Shown here: one piece after another, positions 26,501 to 37,122 of the stretch | Layout: the number at the start of each line of letters is the position of its first letter | Numbering within the stretch: position 1 is the stretch's first letter | Assembly (NCBI RefSeq): GCF_001649575.2 | Contig: NC_051431.1 | Span: 17,916,856 to 17,980,855 of the forward strand | From: Kryptolebias marmoratus | Taxonomy: Eukaryota > Chordata > Actinopteri > Cyprinodontiformes > Rivulidae | Reading direction: 5' to 3' | Length of the DNA stretch: 64,000 bases | Position numbers and translations under genes: made by a program | Notes under the pieces: generated by a model | Told to the model about the DNA's origin: nothing | The model's database searches: none | The model's input: the letters and a program-made list of their open reading frames with translations, nothing else

Positions 26501-28837
26501 GCATTTGTGGCTGTATGCTTTTTTTTGCTTCAAGTGTGTTGCACAATTTATCATGATAACTGATGTTTGAAAAGATCCCAAGATTTGTCAGCTGAACTCC
26601 TTAGTAAAGTTTAAGTTCTGTTTTGTTAAGTTCCGGCAATAAAAACCTTTATTATTTGAAGCTGTCATAAATGTAGGTGTTTTTGGTTCTTTGTTTGGGG
26701 TTTTTGGGTTTTGGCTTGTGGGTTTTTGTTTGTCTTGTCACTATTCACCTCCCCAGTAATTTTCTGGTCACACCTGCCATGCCCACCTCACCTGCTCCTT
26801 GTCATGTCCACAGCTGCAAACAATCTTCATCTCTTCCTCAGACTTTAAAACCGGTCTGTCTCTCCACTCTCCACTGGGTCATTCTGTTCCTGTTGCCAAA
26901 TTTGTTCTTCCATGCCTTGCGTTTGCCTTGCCTTGCCTTTTTGTATTTTGTATTTTGTGTTTGTTGTTCTTTGCTGCCACGCCAGCCTTTTGTTTTGTTA
27001 TATTTTACGTTAATAAATTAGTTTAATTTTTCAAGATGAGTCTGCGCTCTGGGTTCACCTCAGACCCCCCCCAACAGAAGCTCTATATTCCTTGTTTATG
27101 TTGAGGAAAGAAAGGTGGTTTGCCTTAACCTAAAACCCCTCATAATATTTCTTACATGTAAGAAGTTCCATGTTTTTACTTTACAGGATGAACAAGTCTG
27201 CTACCATTTATAAACAGCACAAGACGTATTGTAGACGTCATAGTAACAGTTCAACAGAATATGCATGTTGGATGTATTTTACTTATTCATAATTCACAGT
27301 AAAAAGCAAACAAACAAAAAAAACATATCTTTAAAACACAAAAGTATTTTTGTTTCAGTACTATTTAACAATTTACCCATCTCAAATGTCAGATGAAAAC
27401 CATCCATGAAACCATGGATATTTGTCATATCAGTAAATCCGATTCAATGAAAGAAATTTTTGTCTCTTTTTTTTATTTTTTTAAACATCCTTTATATTAC
27501 CATGAAGAGGTACTGGTATTGCAAAACGGGAGTTAAGGGAATTGGAAAAAAAATAAATATGTGTACTAAAAAGAAGCCTAAAATTTTTTGTGATCAGATA
27601 TATATGTAATACACATTTTAGAGTACATAATTTACTTCCAAGTGTAAACAAAGGTTTCAGAACTGTTATATCACCTAAAACAGATTTTTAACAGCAAATA
27701 TGAACAACCTTAAAAAAAGTCTACTTCTAGATGTCATCATTCTTCTTGGTTTTTTTTTCTTCTTATTATTTTTTTTTTCCATCTTCCTCATTTTATTATT
27801 TATAATCTATAAATTCTCCTTAACTCAGTTTTAAAATGTGCTGACAGCATCTCTGTAATACATCAGGCTTGTGTTTTTTAATTAAAAAAATGCAAGTTGC
27901 TGTATTTTTTTTCTTTGCATTTCTCAAACACTTGTCTTTATTTGTCTTATGAAGCCCTGCAATGTTCAACTTTCCAAACACCTAAAAATCTGAGTTATTT
28001 TGAAAGTTGAAGAATTTTCTAGATATGGGGCACTAGTGGGCACTACAACAAAACCATGGAGGAAATGAAGAAAAAAAAAAAACAGATCACCCCTGCATCA
28101 TTGAAGTCAAATTATAATAAAAGTTAATGTATGTATGAAGTAATCTTTTTGCAGCATGCAGAAAAATGTGAAGAACAAACTAACAGAGACCAAGTCTGTT
28201 TCCTGTAGTACTGAGTGTTTTTGTCAAAAGAGCAACCACGATCTCGTGAGAGGATGTTATCAGGGCTTTATTAAAGCTCTCTTTTTATCTAAATGTATTA
28301 AAAATAGTTTAATTAGCCAGCTATCTAATCAAGCAGCCAGTGTCCATAATGTCTAAAATTAGATCAGTCAAAAGTTGTTTGTTTTTGACCCAGATGTCCT
28401 CCAAAGTGAAACAAGCAAACATCACTTGTGACAGCACCATATACCTCAGTCATTGGACGATTACAGAAAGCTTAGGAGTGATTGCCGAAGCTAAGGCGAT
28501 GAGACTTTGGTAAAGAAAGCTCCAGATTTGCTGTAACAACATCAAACCTCCCATTCACACAGACATGAAGCAAGCAACAAAAAAACATATGAAGGACAAA
28601 CAAGTTATTTTGATAGACATTACAGGGATGACCATATTCATACAGTGAGTTGACATGTTTCACGCATGAACAGAGACACAGTGTTCTGGTATAACGTAGA
28701 AACAACATGTCACCTAAAAGGTACAGAGAGAAGTCTAACTCACCGAGCAGCAGCGCAACTGCCAGACCAGCATGGAGCAGATCTCCTGATCTCAGCCGCC
28801 CAGAGACACTCGAACCGGCACTATCCACTGACGCCAT
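20455..28837 (-). CDS. scn4b: scn4b gene, voltage-gated sodium channel beta-4 subunit (5 coding exons)
   Basis: Single-pass type I membrane protein that associates with sodium-channel alpha subunits and tunes their gating; in mammals its cytoplasmic stub acts as the open-channel blocker behind resurgent current. Exons join as 28744-28837, 22882-23045, 22034-22253, 21747-21876 and 20455-20548 (94+164+220+130+94 nt = 233 codons plus stop; human is 228 residues). All introns are GT..AG. Signal peptide about residues 1-38, V-type Ig domain about 39-158 with Cys61-Cys136, membrane helix about 168-188, cytoplasmic tail 189-233. Cys66, five residues after Cys61, corresponds to the human beta-4 cysteine that disulfide-links to alpha. 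Six N-glycosylation sequons (N53, N81, N118, N125, N147, N153). The tail keeps the near-invariant KECLVSSSGNDNTENG. An AATAAA at 19958-19963 (minus) is the first polyadenylation signal after the stop. Seen: exons, motifs and splice sites. Known: family function. Confidence 0.95.
20549..21746 (-). other. scn4b: scn4b intron 4
   Basis: 1.2 kb, GTGAGT..CTGCAG. AT-rich, with a poly-A run at about 21582; no element recognised. Confidence 0.9.
21747..21876 (-). CDS. scn4b: scn4b exon 4: transmembrane helix and juxtamembrane tail
   Basis: Acceptor CTTTTCAG|TGAGG; completes Met160 and encodes residues 161-202 plus two bases. EVDNTLTIII leads into the helix GGVIGLVIIIMVI, which is close to human EVDNTVTLII and GGVIGLLILILLI. 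The helix is followed by the cytoplasmic segment KALVVHFLRKDTEK. The donor is AAAAGAA|GTGAGTAT, phase 2. If the intron is not removed, translation stops two codons on at a TGA that overlaps the donor. Confidence 0.95.
22034..22253 (-). CDS. scn4b: scn4b exon 3: C-terminal half of Ig domain
   Basis: Acceptor GTGTGCAG|TTATG; residues 87-159 plus one base. Includes DRVEFVGSS, NNISILL, the Ig signature D-x-G-x-Y-x-C (Asp130 to Cys136) and ARNPKEKN, then ITVVDQ just before the membrane. Cys88 near the start of the exon is an extra cysteine; human beta-4 has isoleucine at about this position. The donor is CAAA|GTATGT, phase 1, completed to Met160 by exon 4. Spliced to exon 2 across 628 bp that holds a Tc1 relic. 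Confidence 0.95.
22254..22881 (-). other. scn4b: scn4b intron 2
   Basis: 628 bp, GTATGA..GTGCAG. Its gene-proximal half is a Tc1 transposase relic, listed separately. Confidence 0.9.
22595..22865 (+). pseudogene. Tc1-like transposase fragment
   Basis: The plus strand reads AAGCATGGTGGTGGCAGAAT followed by a GGCAGGG block, the classic stretch of fish Tc1 transposases around the HGGGS/GGG-rich motif. The frame is short and broken and no inverted repeats are visible, so this is a dead fragment inside scn4b intron 2. Confidence 0.75.
22882..23045 (-). CDS. scn4b: scn4b exon 2: N-terminal half of Ig domain
   Basis: The acceptor is TTATCAG|GT at 23046/23045, after a TTC-rich pyrimidine tract. Translation continues from the split glycine into residues 32-86. 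It contains the conserved LEVSTGK start of the mature protein, the sequon at N53, and LLPCTYSSC with Cys61 (Ig pair) and Cys66 (alpha-linking position), then the FNWKY core tryptophan strand. The donor is TTGAAG|GTATG, phase 0. Strongly similar to mammalian beta-4, where the same block reads LPCTFSSC. Confidence 0.95.
25079..25446 (+). mobile_element. SINE-like retroposon with (GGAT)n-type tail
   Basis: The head reads like a degraded tRNA-derived promoter (GCGGCATG..GTGCTTAGCC..GTCTCATAGCA). The usual fish body follows: TTCTGTGTGAACTTTGCATG, TTCTCCCC, GGTACTCCGGTTTCCTCCCA, TGATGGACTTGCAACCTGTT and CAGGGTGTACCCC. It ends in AATGGATGGATGAATAAATGGATG. An antisense relative is at 30261-30478. The LINE partner is not assigned. 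Confidence 0.75.
26663..27076 (+). mobile_element. Solo LTR with 5-bp target duplication
   Basis: Begins TGTCATAAATG and ends CCCAACA, flanked by GAAGC on both sides (26658-26662 and 27077-27081). Carries TTAATAAATTAG (polyadenylation signal), then GAGTCTGCGCTCTGGGTTCA. The same family recurs at 32512-33003 and, reversed, at 57663-58154. No internal coding region, so a solo LTR left by recombination is the simplest reading. Confidence 0.75.
28744..28837 (-). CDS. scn4b: scn4b exon 1: start codon and signal peptide
   Basis: ATG at 28835-28837 opens 31 codons plus one base. A polar N-terminus with several Ser, Arg and Gly is followed by a hydrophobic stretch rich in Leu, Ala and Val (residues about 20-31), typical of a secretory signal. 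The donor is CTCG|GTGAGT (exon ends at 28744), phase 1. The split glycine codon is completed by exon 2. This start is chosen because it gives the only in-frame signal peptide that splices in phase to the Ig exon. Confidence 0.9.
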
Positions 28838-29660
28838 GACACCGACACCCCCTGTCTACCTGTCTGTCTGTGGTTCTGTCTGTTCCTCTGTGTGCACACA
28901 GTGTGCCTACTTGTCAAACTGTTTTCCAGTCAGCCAATGACAGCTTGTGTGTTTGACTTATGTGCTTCTGGAACAAGGTGGGACACTGAGCTGTGCAGCT
29001 GTAGGCAGAGTCTGAAGTCCTGTTCTCGTCCCTCCCTCTTCTCTCCTCCCCTGCACTCTGTCCCAAGAATGAGCAGAGGCAAGAAGTGCAAAAGAGAGAA
29101 AAAAAAAGAAGCTCCTCTCTATACGATTGTTCTCTGCTCTGTTCTCCAGCAGCTCAGGAAAGAAAAAGACAAACGGGACAATGCAGAGGCTGAATGAGGA
29201 GACTCCGTGTCTTTGGCTGGCTCTTGTCTTGTCCTCTGCTGCTGCTTGAGAAAACAGATTAGTCAATGAAGCAGAGTGTGATGGCAAAGACAGAAAGGAG
29301 AAGCGAGGCAGAGCAGTACCCGGCAGCGTAGCGGTGCAGCGTCAAGCAGCTCCACTGCTCCAGCAGCAGCAGCAGCAGCAGCAGCTTCAACAGCCAGGGA
29401 AGCAGGCTGGCCGACAAACCTCAGAGGGGGAGACATAAGCTGCAGGGGGGGTAGGGGAGGGAGAAGGAAACAGAAGAGGCACGGAGGGATGCTGGAGCTC
29501 AGCCAGCAGCCAGGCAGAAACGCAGAAAGTGAGTGTCTCCCCAGCCGGCACAGGAAAATAAAATGAGCATGAGAGAGCTACTGCAGAGGTGGAGGTGAGG
29601 AGAAAGCCGGAGCGAGAAGGAGGGGACACAGTGATGAGGAGTAAGTGGTGGTGGGGGGGT
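28838..29660 (-). promoter_or_regulatory. scn4b: scn4b 5' UTR and promoter region
   Basis: Directly upstream of the scn4b ATG. Richer in G and C than the intergenic DNA around it, with purine/pyrimidine tracts and a (CAG)n run at 29360-29383. No clear TATA box placed. An upstream 5' UTR exon cannot be excluded. Confidence 0.4.
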
Positions 29661-30134
29661 GACATCTGCTGCCACATGGACACATACAGCAAAGCTGAAT
29701 CAGCTGTACCAAGATGGTCTCAGATTAGGACGTGACTTGGGTACTTTACCACACACCCCTGTCTTTAGTGCAATCTTCACTCATGTCTCCACTTTCATGC
29801 TTCTCCAATTTCATTCCTCTTCTCTACATTTATGCTGGCAGGAGAACGCCTTGGCAGGCTTTGATTTTGTCCACTGACATGCTTTCTATCAGTAAATCAT
29901 GTTTTGTCTACAATTTCAGTTTTACCTTTGAAGTTATGATGTAACTTAATTTATTTAATAAACAAATGTTAAAATTTTCATTAAATGCTTCATTGTGAGA
30001 TTGATTCTTTTAATTTTTCTCATGTTTTTTTTTCTTCTTAGTAATGATTTTTGTCTCTAAATGGCTCGAAAGGCCAACAGCAAAGATGGAAATGAGCTCA
30101 CAAGGTGTCAGATAGTGTCAGAAGACTGAATCCT

Positions 30135-30255
30135 AAGAATTGACTAGAAGGCAATGGGACATCCTGCCTTGTTTCTTGAAAATGTTTCACCTCTCATCTG
30201 GAATGCTCCTTCACTTCTAAATAAAGATTGGGAGTTTCAGGCTTATAAATGATTG
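30135..30255. repeat. Fragment of a dispersed teleost repeat
   Basis: GACTAGAAGGCAATGGGACA and AAAATGTTTCACCTCTCATC, the antisense theme of the piece at 17745-17905. Class not assigned. Confidence 0.5.
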
Positions 30256-30260
30256 TTGGG

Positions 30261-30478
30261 ACATCCATCTATCCTTCTTCATTTACTTGCTTCTCCTTTC
30301 TGGGTCACAGGGAGCTGGTGCCTATCCCCAGCAGTCACTGTGTGAGAGGTGGGGGACACCTGGACAGGACTTAAGTCCATCGCAGGGCCACATAGAGACA
30401 AACAAATAAAAATAAAACATTCACAATCTCACTCACACCTAGGGACAGTTTTGAGTTGCGTATGAACCTAATCACACT
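30261..30478 (-). mobile_element. SINE-like retroposon, 3' part, antisense
   Basis: Starts CATCCATCTATCC (reverse of the GGAT tail), then GGAGCTGGTGCCTATCCCC, CCTGGACAGGACTTAAGTCC, ATCGCAGGGCCACATAGAGA and CATTCACAATCTCACTCACA. This is the reverse complement of the body of the element at 25079-25446. Confidence 0.75.
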
Positions 30479-30873
30479 AAAAAGGGTCACTGGAGTCTAC
30501 CGGTCCATTCTTTGTCTCGTTTTGGTCATAGTCCTCAGTTGAGTAGCTTACCAACACAGCCACCATGTGAAGTAGTTCAAGCCCATTTCACAAAACACTT
30601 AAGTTGGGTCTGAGATGCCTTCTTTCCATCTCATTGCGACTTAATTAAGGACCAAGGTGACACAGGGGAGTTAAAGTTAACCCAGCCAATGTTATGCCTC
30701 TGAGCTGCCTGAGGAGGTAGCCACAGAGTCAAAATAATCAATACATAGAAGGGTAAACTGGCATCATGGTTTGAGATTATTAGTAATGATACTTGTGTAA
30801 CCAGCCAACTTCAAGATTTAGAATGTGAGATATATAGCTGGCATGCTTAGTGGTCCACATCAACATTGCTGAG

Positions 30874-30874
<1 letters not shown>

Positions 30875-30911
<37 letters not shown>
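30875..30911. repeat. (TA)n microsatellite
   Basis: About 18 TA units. Confidence 0.95.
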
Positions 30912-30914
<3 letters not shown>

Positions 30915-31899
30915 TGAATAATGCCATCCTCATTTGCATAAGCTCGCATTACTACAATGTCAGACATGATCAGTTTGATTAGGGATTTATGTTTGGCCAG
31001 TGGCATCCTGGGGCTTGTCTTTGTAACTATTTCATTGTTTTGTGAAAAAGGCATCAGTCACATTTCAAAGTGTGAATGGTTGTAAATTTGCCTAGAGAGA
31101 AGGCTACATTATTTTTTCTGTCATGCCATGCATTTGTGAAGAATTCATTTAGTTTCCTGTTAATACGTAGAAGTTTGAACCGTCCTTGCTGCACTGGACT
31201 ATGCCACTCACCTTGTTTTTGTGTGTTTTATCCTTGGAGGTGAAACAGTTTTTGTCTGAGGGTAATTTTCGGTTTTAAATGCAGAAGAATGTTGTGTTTT
31301 CAAGAAAATCCTTCAGAGGTTCTTAGATATTGCAGATACAGACGATTTGAAAGATGAGTGAAGGAGGTCATTGCAAGATGGACAGGTCAGGATGATACTC
31401 ATAACTCTCCAATGATTCTTTTTAGTGTGATTGTCCCGACAACATCTTATAAATCTGATCCAACTAAAAAGCCAACTTTTGTCATTGTTTAAGATGTGCA
31501 CAACCACAGCTACACTGGGCTGTGATTCTACAAGCTTCTTTGAACAGTGCTTCCTTTAATAGCTACGTATTATCATCTTTTCTGGTATCTCATAAAATCA
31601 TTGTTTAAGCTTTTAAATTACAGAATTTTCTCTTTTGGCTGAATGGTAGTGTAAATAAAACCAAAACAGACTCAGGAAAGCAGATAAACCTTCCGTAACT
31701 TACTGGTATAAAATTCAATTGTGACTACACTGTGAAATAAAATCAACACAAGCATGAGCTTGTAGCCTTTACAGATGAAATCTCCGACTGTGATAAACTT
31801 ATTTGAGAAAGTGGGGTCAGAGTTCACATGCTTTACTATTTTCCTGCAAGGTGCAGGAAAGGAGTACTCTGTCCTTCACACCATGTCAGAAAACATGCA

Positions 31900-32060
31900 A
31901 CCGTCAGACATTAGACAATCTCTGCTTACCTGTCATCAATCTCAGCTCAGCCTTCAGCACCATGCAGCGACAGTAACAGATTACCAAAGTCCACATCCTG
32001 AATGGGCTGCCTGACCTCATTCGTGACCTTCCATACCACTGGCAGTTCTCATCAATGTCA
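31900..32060 (+). pseudogene. Possible LINE reverse-transcriptase remnant
   Basis: ATCAATCTCAGCTCAGCCTT and CAGCACCATG translate as INLSSAFSTM, resembling the DFSSAFNTI motif of vertebrate non-LTR reverse transcriptases. It is followed by a G-L-P-D-L-I-like frame. Very short and broken. Confidence 0.4.
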
Positions 32061-32511
32061 GAGCGACATCCAAAGTCTACTTCTGTATCCCAAAAACAAC
32101 TTCACAATTCACTCAGAGATGTAGGTTGGTGAATGGTATAACCTCTTAATAATAACCCACAGATGCTAAAGAGAAACAGTCATAAAATCCACTGTAAATA
32201 GGATAAGCTGCAAACTCTTTACAATTGCAGAAAGAGGCATCAGTTAGTAAGATGCATGCTTATTTTATAGTTAACTTCTACATATAATGTACTGATATTT
32301 GTCATGGAGCTATATTATTTAGCCATTTTGAAACGTTATTCTATGATATTATTTTCTTACTCATTGTTTTGTTTCTAGTGACAGTTCTGTTGCAGTTCAA
32401 ATAAAGTTGATCTTTACTACACTGATTACTTTTTCCAAAGTTATAACATAGTGACTTGACTTAAAAAGATTTAAGGTTGTGCATTACTTTGATGTAAACT
32501 GAACCTGCCAC

Positions 32512-33003
32512 TGTCATGTGTCTGGGTTTTTGTTCTGTTATGATTTAGGTTTTTCTTGTATTTGCTGTTTTTTGTCCTTGTCTTGGTATTGTTTTGTCTT
32601 CTTTATGCTTTGGTTCTGTTTTGTCATCATTCACCTGTCCTCTGCTCAGTAGTTTTCTGGTTACCTGTTACACCCATCTCCAGCTGTCTTCACTCCTAAT
32701 CACACACCTGTTCCCACTTCTCCTCATCACCCTCTGCTTTAAAACTTGGTCTTCCTCTCCACCTCCCTGCCAGTTCATTGTTGTTTGTTGATGTTGGTTG
32801 TTGGTTTAGTTTCTAGTCTCGTCTCTGGTCTCTCCTCGTTTTTGCCTTGGCTCGCCTTGTCTTTGTCTTCTGTTTGGTTTTTTGTTACAGTTGTTTTGCT
32901 GCCACGCCAGCCCTTTGTTTTCCGTTTGTTATTTAAATTAATTTTGGTTTTTTGGACACGAGTCTGCGCCCTGGGTTCATCCTGCTCTCCACCCATTCTG
33001 ACA
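32512..33003 (+). mobile_element. Solo LTR with 5-bp target duplication
   Basis: Begins TGTCATGTGTCTGGG and ends CATTCTGACA, flanked by GCCAC on both sides (32507-32511 and 33004-33008). Shares GCTGCCACGCCAGCC and GAGTCTGCGC(C/T)CTGGGTTCA with the LTR at 26663-27076. The polyadenylation signal has decayed. No internal region. Confidence 0.8.
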
Positions 33004-33169
33004 GCCACATTATGATTTTTGAAGATTTTCAAACCCTAGTAGTAAGTAGTAAATTTAATACAGATTTCCAAATAGTCAGTGTTCTCAAATTATAATTATA
33101 ATTTGTTTTTTTGGCATAAGTTGTATGTAAGGCAGTATTTATGAAATTTATTTAAAAAAAGAAAAAAAA

Positions 33170-33440
33170 GGCAGACAATCATGTAATTGCTTGTGTGTGT
33201 TTATGTGTTTGTGTGCTGTGTGTTTGTTTGTTTGTCTTTCTTTTATCAAAATATATCACACAGATTTTAATGACACCTTTCTGAAAGTAAGCATTGGTTG
33301 TGCATCTATTGATTACCTTTTAGAGCCAGCCTGATTCCAAATGGCTGCCACGTCTCACCGACCTTAGCAAACACAAAAAATGGCTGTAATTCATACATTT
33401 TTATAGATATTGAGCTACAAATTGGTGTGGTTGTAGTTGA
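33170..33440 (-). repeat. Inverted copy of the dispersed repeat at 2885-3540
   Basis: Reads as the reverse complement of the right part of that repeat: ATCATGTAATTGC next to a GT-rich stretch, a GCATCTATTGATTACCTTTTAGAG-like block, AAATGGCTGCCAC and a TATAGATATTGAG block. Confidence 0.65.
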
Positions 33441-34324
33441 TCCCCCAAATATATTTTGATCGCTATCAGATGGAACATGATTTTTCTGTAAAAACACTGG
33501 CATGCAATGCAACAGCAAAAAATGATTTCTTCAGGGAATACTATTTTCAAAAAAGAAAGAATGTGTGCCCATTCTTCTTTGTGAAGTTACCTTTTAATGT
33601 TTTCTGTCACTTCAGACAGTCTGGTTGAGGTGTGGATTTTTACTGGATCACTGCAAAACATCAATTCTTTTATGTTTCAGTCATTGTGTTTTAGAATCAC
33701 TGGTGTGATTTGGATTATTGTCTTGTTACATGAATCATGTCTCAACCAAGACTAAGCGGTCAAAAACGATTGCTTTATATTTGATTATAGAATTGGTTGA
33801 TAAACAGAAGAGTTTATGGTTGATGCTCAGATGCTGTGACTGCAAAACAACTAAAATGGAAGTCAAATTGAAAATGAAACTAAAATCAAGAAGTATGCTA
33901 TAATTTTCAAGGACAAATAAAATGTTGCAGTATATCAGAATTAAAGTGATGATTTTGTGAAATCCTTTGCTTCTGAGAGAACTGTTTGAGATTTTCCACT
34001 GAATAGGTTCCAGTGTAAAATGATTCTTTAAAAAGTACACTTAAGAACCTATTTGGTTTTCTGCAGACAGAGAGCCTACTCAGAGCCACTTCATTAAATT
34101 ACATTAAATGCCTCTTCCAGTAAATGATCCTCCCTCTGTTGTATTTTGAATTTCTGTAAACAGGATTTTGAAGGTTTTGCAAAATGACTTACATTAACTA
34201 CATTATTGCCAATTTAAGTAATATAAAACACAAAAAGTGCAAAAGAATAAAAGTAAGGCAATCTTATTAACCCAACTAATTTGACCTCTTATTTATACTG
34301 AAATCTAGTATTTTGTCTTAAATT

Positions 34325-34331
<7 letters not shown>

Positions 34332-34401
<70 letters not shown>
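34332..34401. repeat. (TA)n microsatellite
   Basis: About 35 TA units. Confidence 0.95.
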
Positions 34402-34403
<2 letters not shown>

Positions 34404-37122
34404 CCATGTATTGCGGCTTTACACATCACAATCTTCACACCAGCAAACTGCTACAAGTTTGGCTTTTATAGAGGTGCTCACACTTGTTAAAGATCAGTTT
34501 ATCAAATTATTTGGATTAGCAGCTCCTGGATTCTTCTTACTCTTTTTATTATATGTAGAAGCAAAAGTAATAGATGTATTTGTTTTTCACACACTGTCTT
34601 TATATTTTGGCTTAGTTATTTTTAATTCAAACAGTGTAATATCATCACCTTCTTAAAATAATTGCCTAAGTCATTTTTTGCAATGTTTCAGGAAACAAAA
34701 AAAACTGAACTAAGTGCTATAGACAGCTGTTGCTGTGATTTGTTTTGATTTGTCAGAATTTAATGTAAATAATTGTGCAATGCAAAGTTGACAGTGCTGT
34801 AAAAGTTGAGAAAGTAATGTTCACATGAACCGCAATACATTTTTTGAGATTGAAGCTGTTGTAAGATGGCAGCAACTACTTTCCTCTTGACCCCACTAGG
34901 ACTAGCTATACCCACATCCATTCAGTCAGAGTTAAACTCTATTTCTTTAGCCTTAGGTCATTCAAGGAGATAAATACAACAGGTAAGATATTTATTTCTC
35001 AGAATATTTCCACAAAACTACTCTTCAAAAAATAGGATATTATTGCATTAAAGAAAAAAAAGACAGTGTAAAAACATTTTACAATAATTCGGTATTATGT
35101 GCTGATATGGTGTTCGTTACAGCTTTATTATTCTGCATTTTTTAATATTCTTAAAACATTATAAATGATGCTTCCCCACCTTTCAAACATCTACATGTCG
35201 TCAGGTAATCCATCACTTGGAATTTGATATTGTTTCAAAGTTTAAGAGTGTATAAGGTGAGTGATAAATGGTAGGAAACATTAAGTACCTTGCAGCAGTA
35301 ACCTGCATATGGGGCAAACTTCCTGAGACAAGCTGGAAATAAACACACGTTAATGTATGTAATATACTCTGCACATGAAGATAAAAAGGATGAGATTCAT
35401 GCACATCATGATATATGAGCATATGTGTGACTGTATATGCTCACTGACATTTACCCCCTGTCTGTGGACAGTGACCTTGCAGTCTGTGTGTAGAGGGATG
35501 TTAACTGATGAGAGGAGATCATTTAGGGATCAGGAGTGAAGGCTACCGGTGAACCGAAAGAGGAGTTCAGGGAGAGAGAAGACAGAATGGGCACATAAAA
35601 AAAAAAGAAGGGAAGGGTGGACAGAACAGCATGAGAGACGGTAGGGTGGGGGAGAGATGACAGGAGGCAAAAGAGGGAGGTGAGCTGAGAGTCAGAGAGA
35701 GGTAGATAGTGGAAGAATCTGTTTCTGGGTCGGCCGAGGCAGTGAAATGCTGCAGTGATGAAACATAGACGGGCTGGTCCGAACACAGCTGCTTACTCAG
35801 AGAATTCCAGTCTCTTTTCCCCTTTTCTTCCAGTCCCTCTATCTTTTCATCACTCACTACTTAACCTCCTTGATTAACCTTCATCTCACCCCACTCTTCA
35901 ACCTCCCCCATCCCCTCCCCCCCTTTTACCTCTGCCTCTTTCTCTTTGCACCAGCTGGTGAGTGAGCAGATTTCAGAACGCATCGGAGAGGAGGAGGAGG
36001 ACGAGGACAAGTGGGGTGGGCCTCTCTCTACCTCTCGTTTTCATCTGGCCTTCCTCCTTTTCCTTACCTAGTCTGGTTAGTCTCCTCTTCATTCGTTCCT
36101 TAGCACTTTTTTTTGTCTTCTTTTTAAGTTGTTTTTCAAATGTTGCCGCATGTTCTAACTCTGCTTTTTTGTGGTTGCTGTCCTGCTGTTCCTCCTCTTC
36201 TTGTGTGTTTTGTCACCACATTATTGTGTACCTTTTGTATTTTGTCTGTCCATCTGTCTGTTGGTAGGAAACAGCAATCATGAAAAGGTGAGTGCTGTCT
36301 AAAATTACGATCAGTTCTGCAGAATGTAACGATTCACACAAACTTATTGTGGAAGTTAGAGTTGCTGAATACCGTGTCTCAGTGCTGATGTGTATGAGAA
36401 ACTGTGCATACCAAGCGACTGGAGATTTCTTATTGGAGATTTGCTTTTGCAGACCTATACGATTTTGCAGTTCCAACAGAGTGTTGTACTTTAAAAATGC
36501 TTATTTCCTGTGGCAAGATGATGTCATATTGTGTGTGTGTGAAGCAATGGTTTAACTAGGACATTCAAATACACTAACACATTTTTGCCCTCTTTTCGCT
36601 TTAGCATTTTCTGCCTTTCCTTTTACTACATACTTTAAACTCTTCTCAAAACTTAGCATTATTAACTGAAATGACATGTATTCCTTATTGTGACTTGTCT
36701 TCTTCAGTTCTGATTTTTTTAAAGTGATTTTTAAAAATGTTTGTTTCCTTTTTTGCATTGTTGAACAATGACTTCTTGGCACTCTTTTGGCATCAAACTT
36801 ATTTTTGTGCTCTGGCCTATTTTTCCACTGCACCTGTGTTTTTGGATTATGCTGTAGAATTTAGAGAGATGAATTATGATTCATTTTCCATTTCTATTTT
36901 CTTTGTGAGGCTGTAATAAAGACAATTTTTTCACTACTTGCAGTTTTAGCATTTTGCTCTCTGGCCCTCTTGTCTGCATGTATTTGTGCAAGACACACTG
37001 AACCCTAAGTAGCTCCCTATGGTAGACATTTCATATCATCTGTGCCAACATTTGTGTGTGAGTGCCTGTTTGAACAAGTGGCAGTCACTCTGTTGAATCT
37101 AACAAAGATTAAAAGGTACATA

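Larger units (their letters stand above)
23046..28743 (-). other. scn4b: scn4b intron 1
   Basis: 5.7 kb, GTGAGT..TATCAG. Holds a SINE-like element (25079-25446) and a solo LTR (26663-27076). The rest is AT-rich, with a GTCT-rich patch near 24190 and no further gene-like signal. Confidence 0.9.

Noticed and set aside
29360..29383. (CAG)n as a coding polyglutamine tract
   Set aside because: Lies upstream of the scn4b start codon and is not in a supported reading frame.
31957..31980. TTCAGCACC resembling the left half of an RE1/NRSF silencer site
   Set aside because: The right half does not match, and the bases are better explained as a LINE reverse-transcriptase remnant (SSAFSTM).
35945..36020. 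Possible acidic exon after a pyrimidine tract and CAG (LVSEQISERIGEEEEDEDK)
   Set aside because: No convincing donor, no partner exons, and a purine-rich low-complexity setting.
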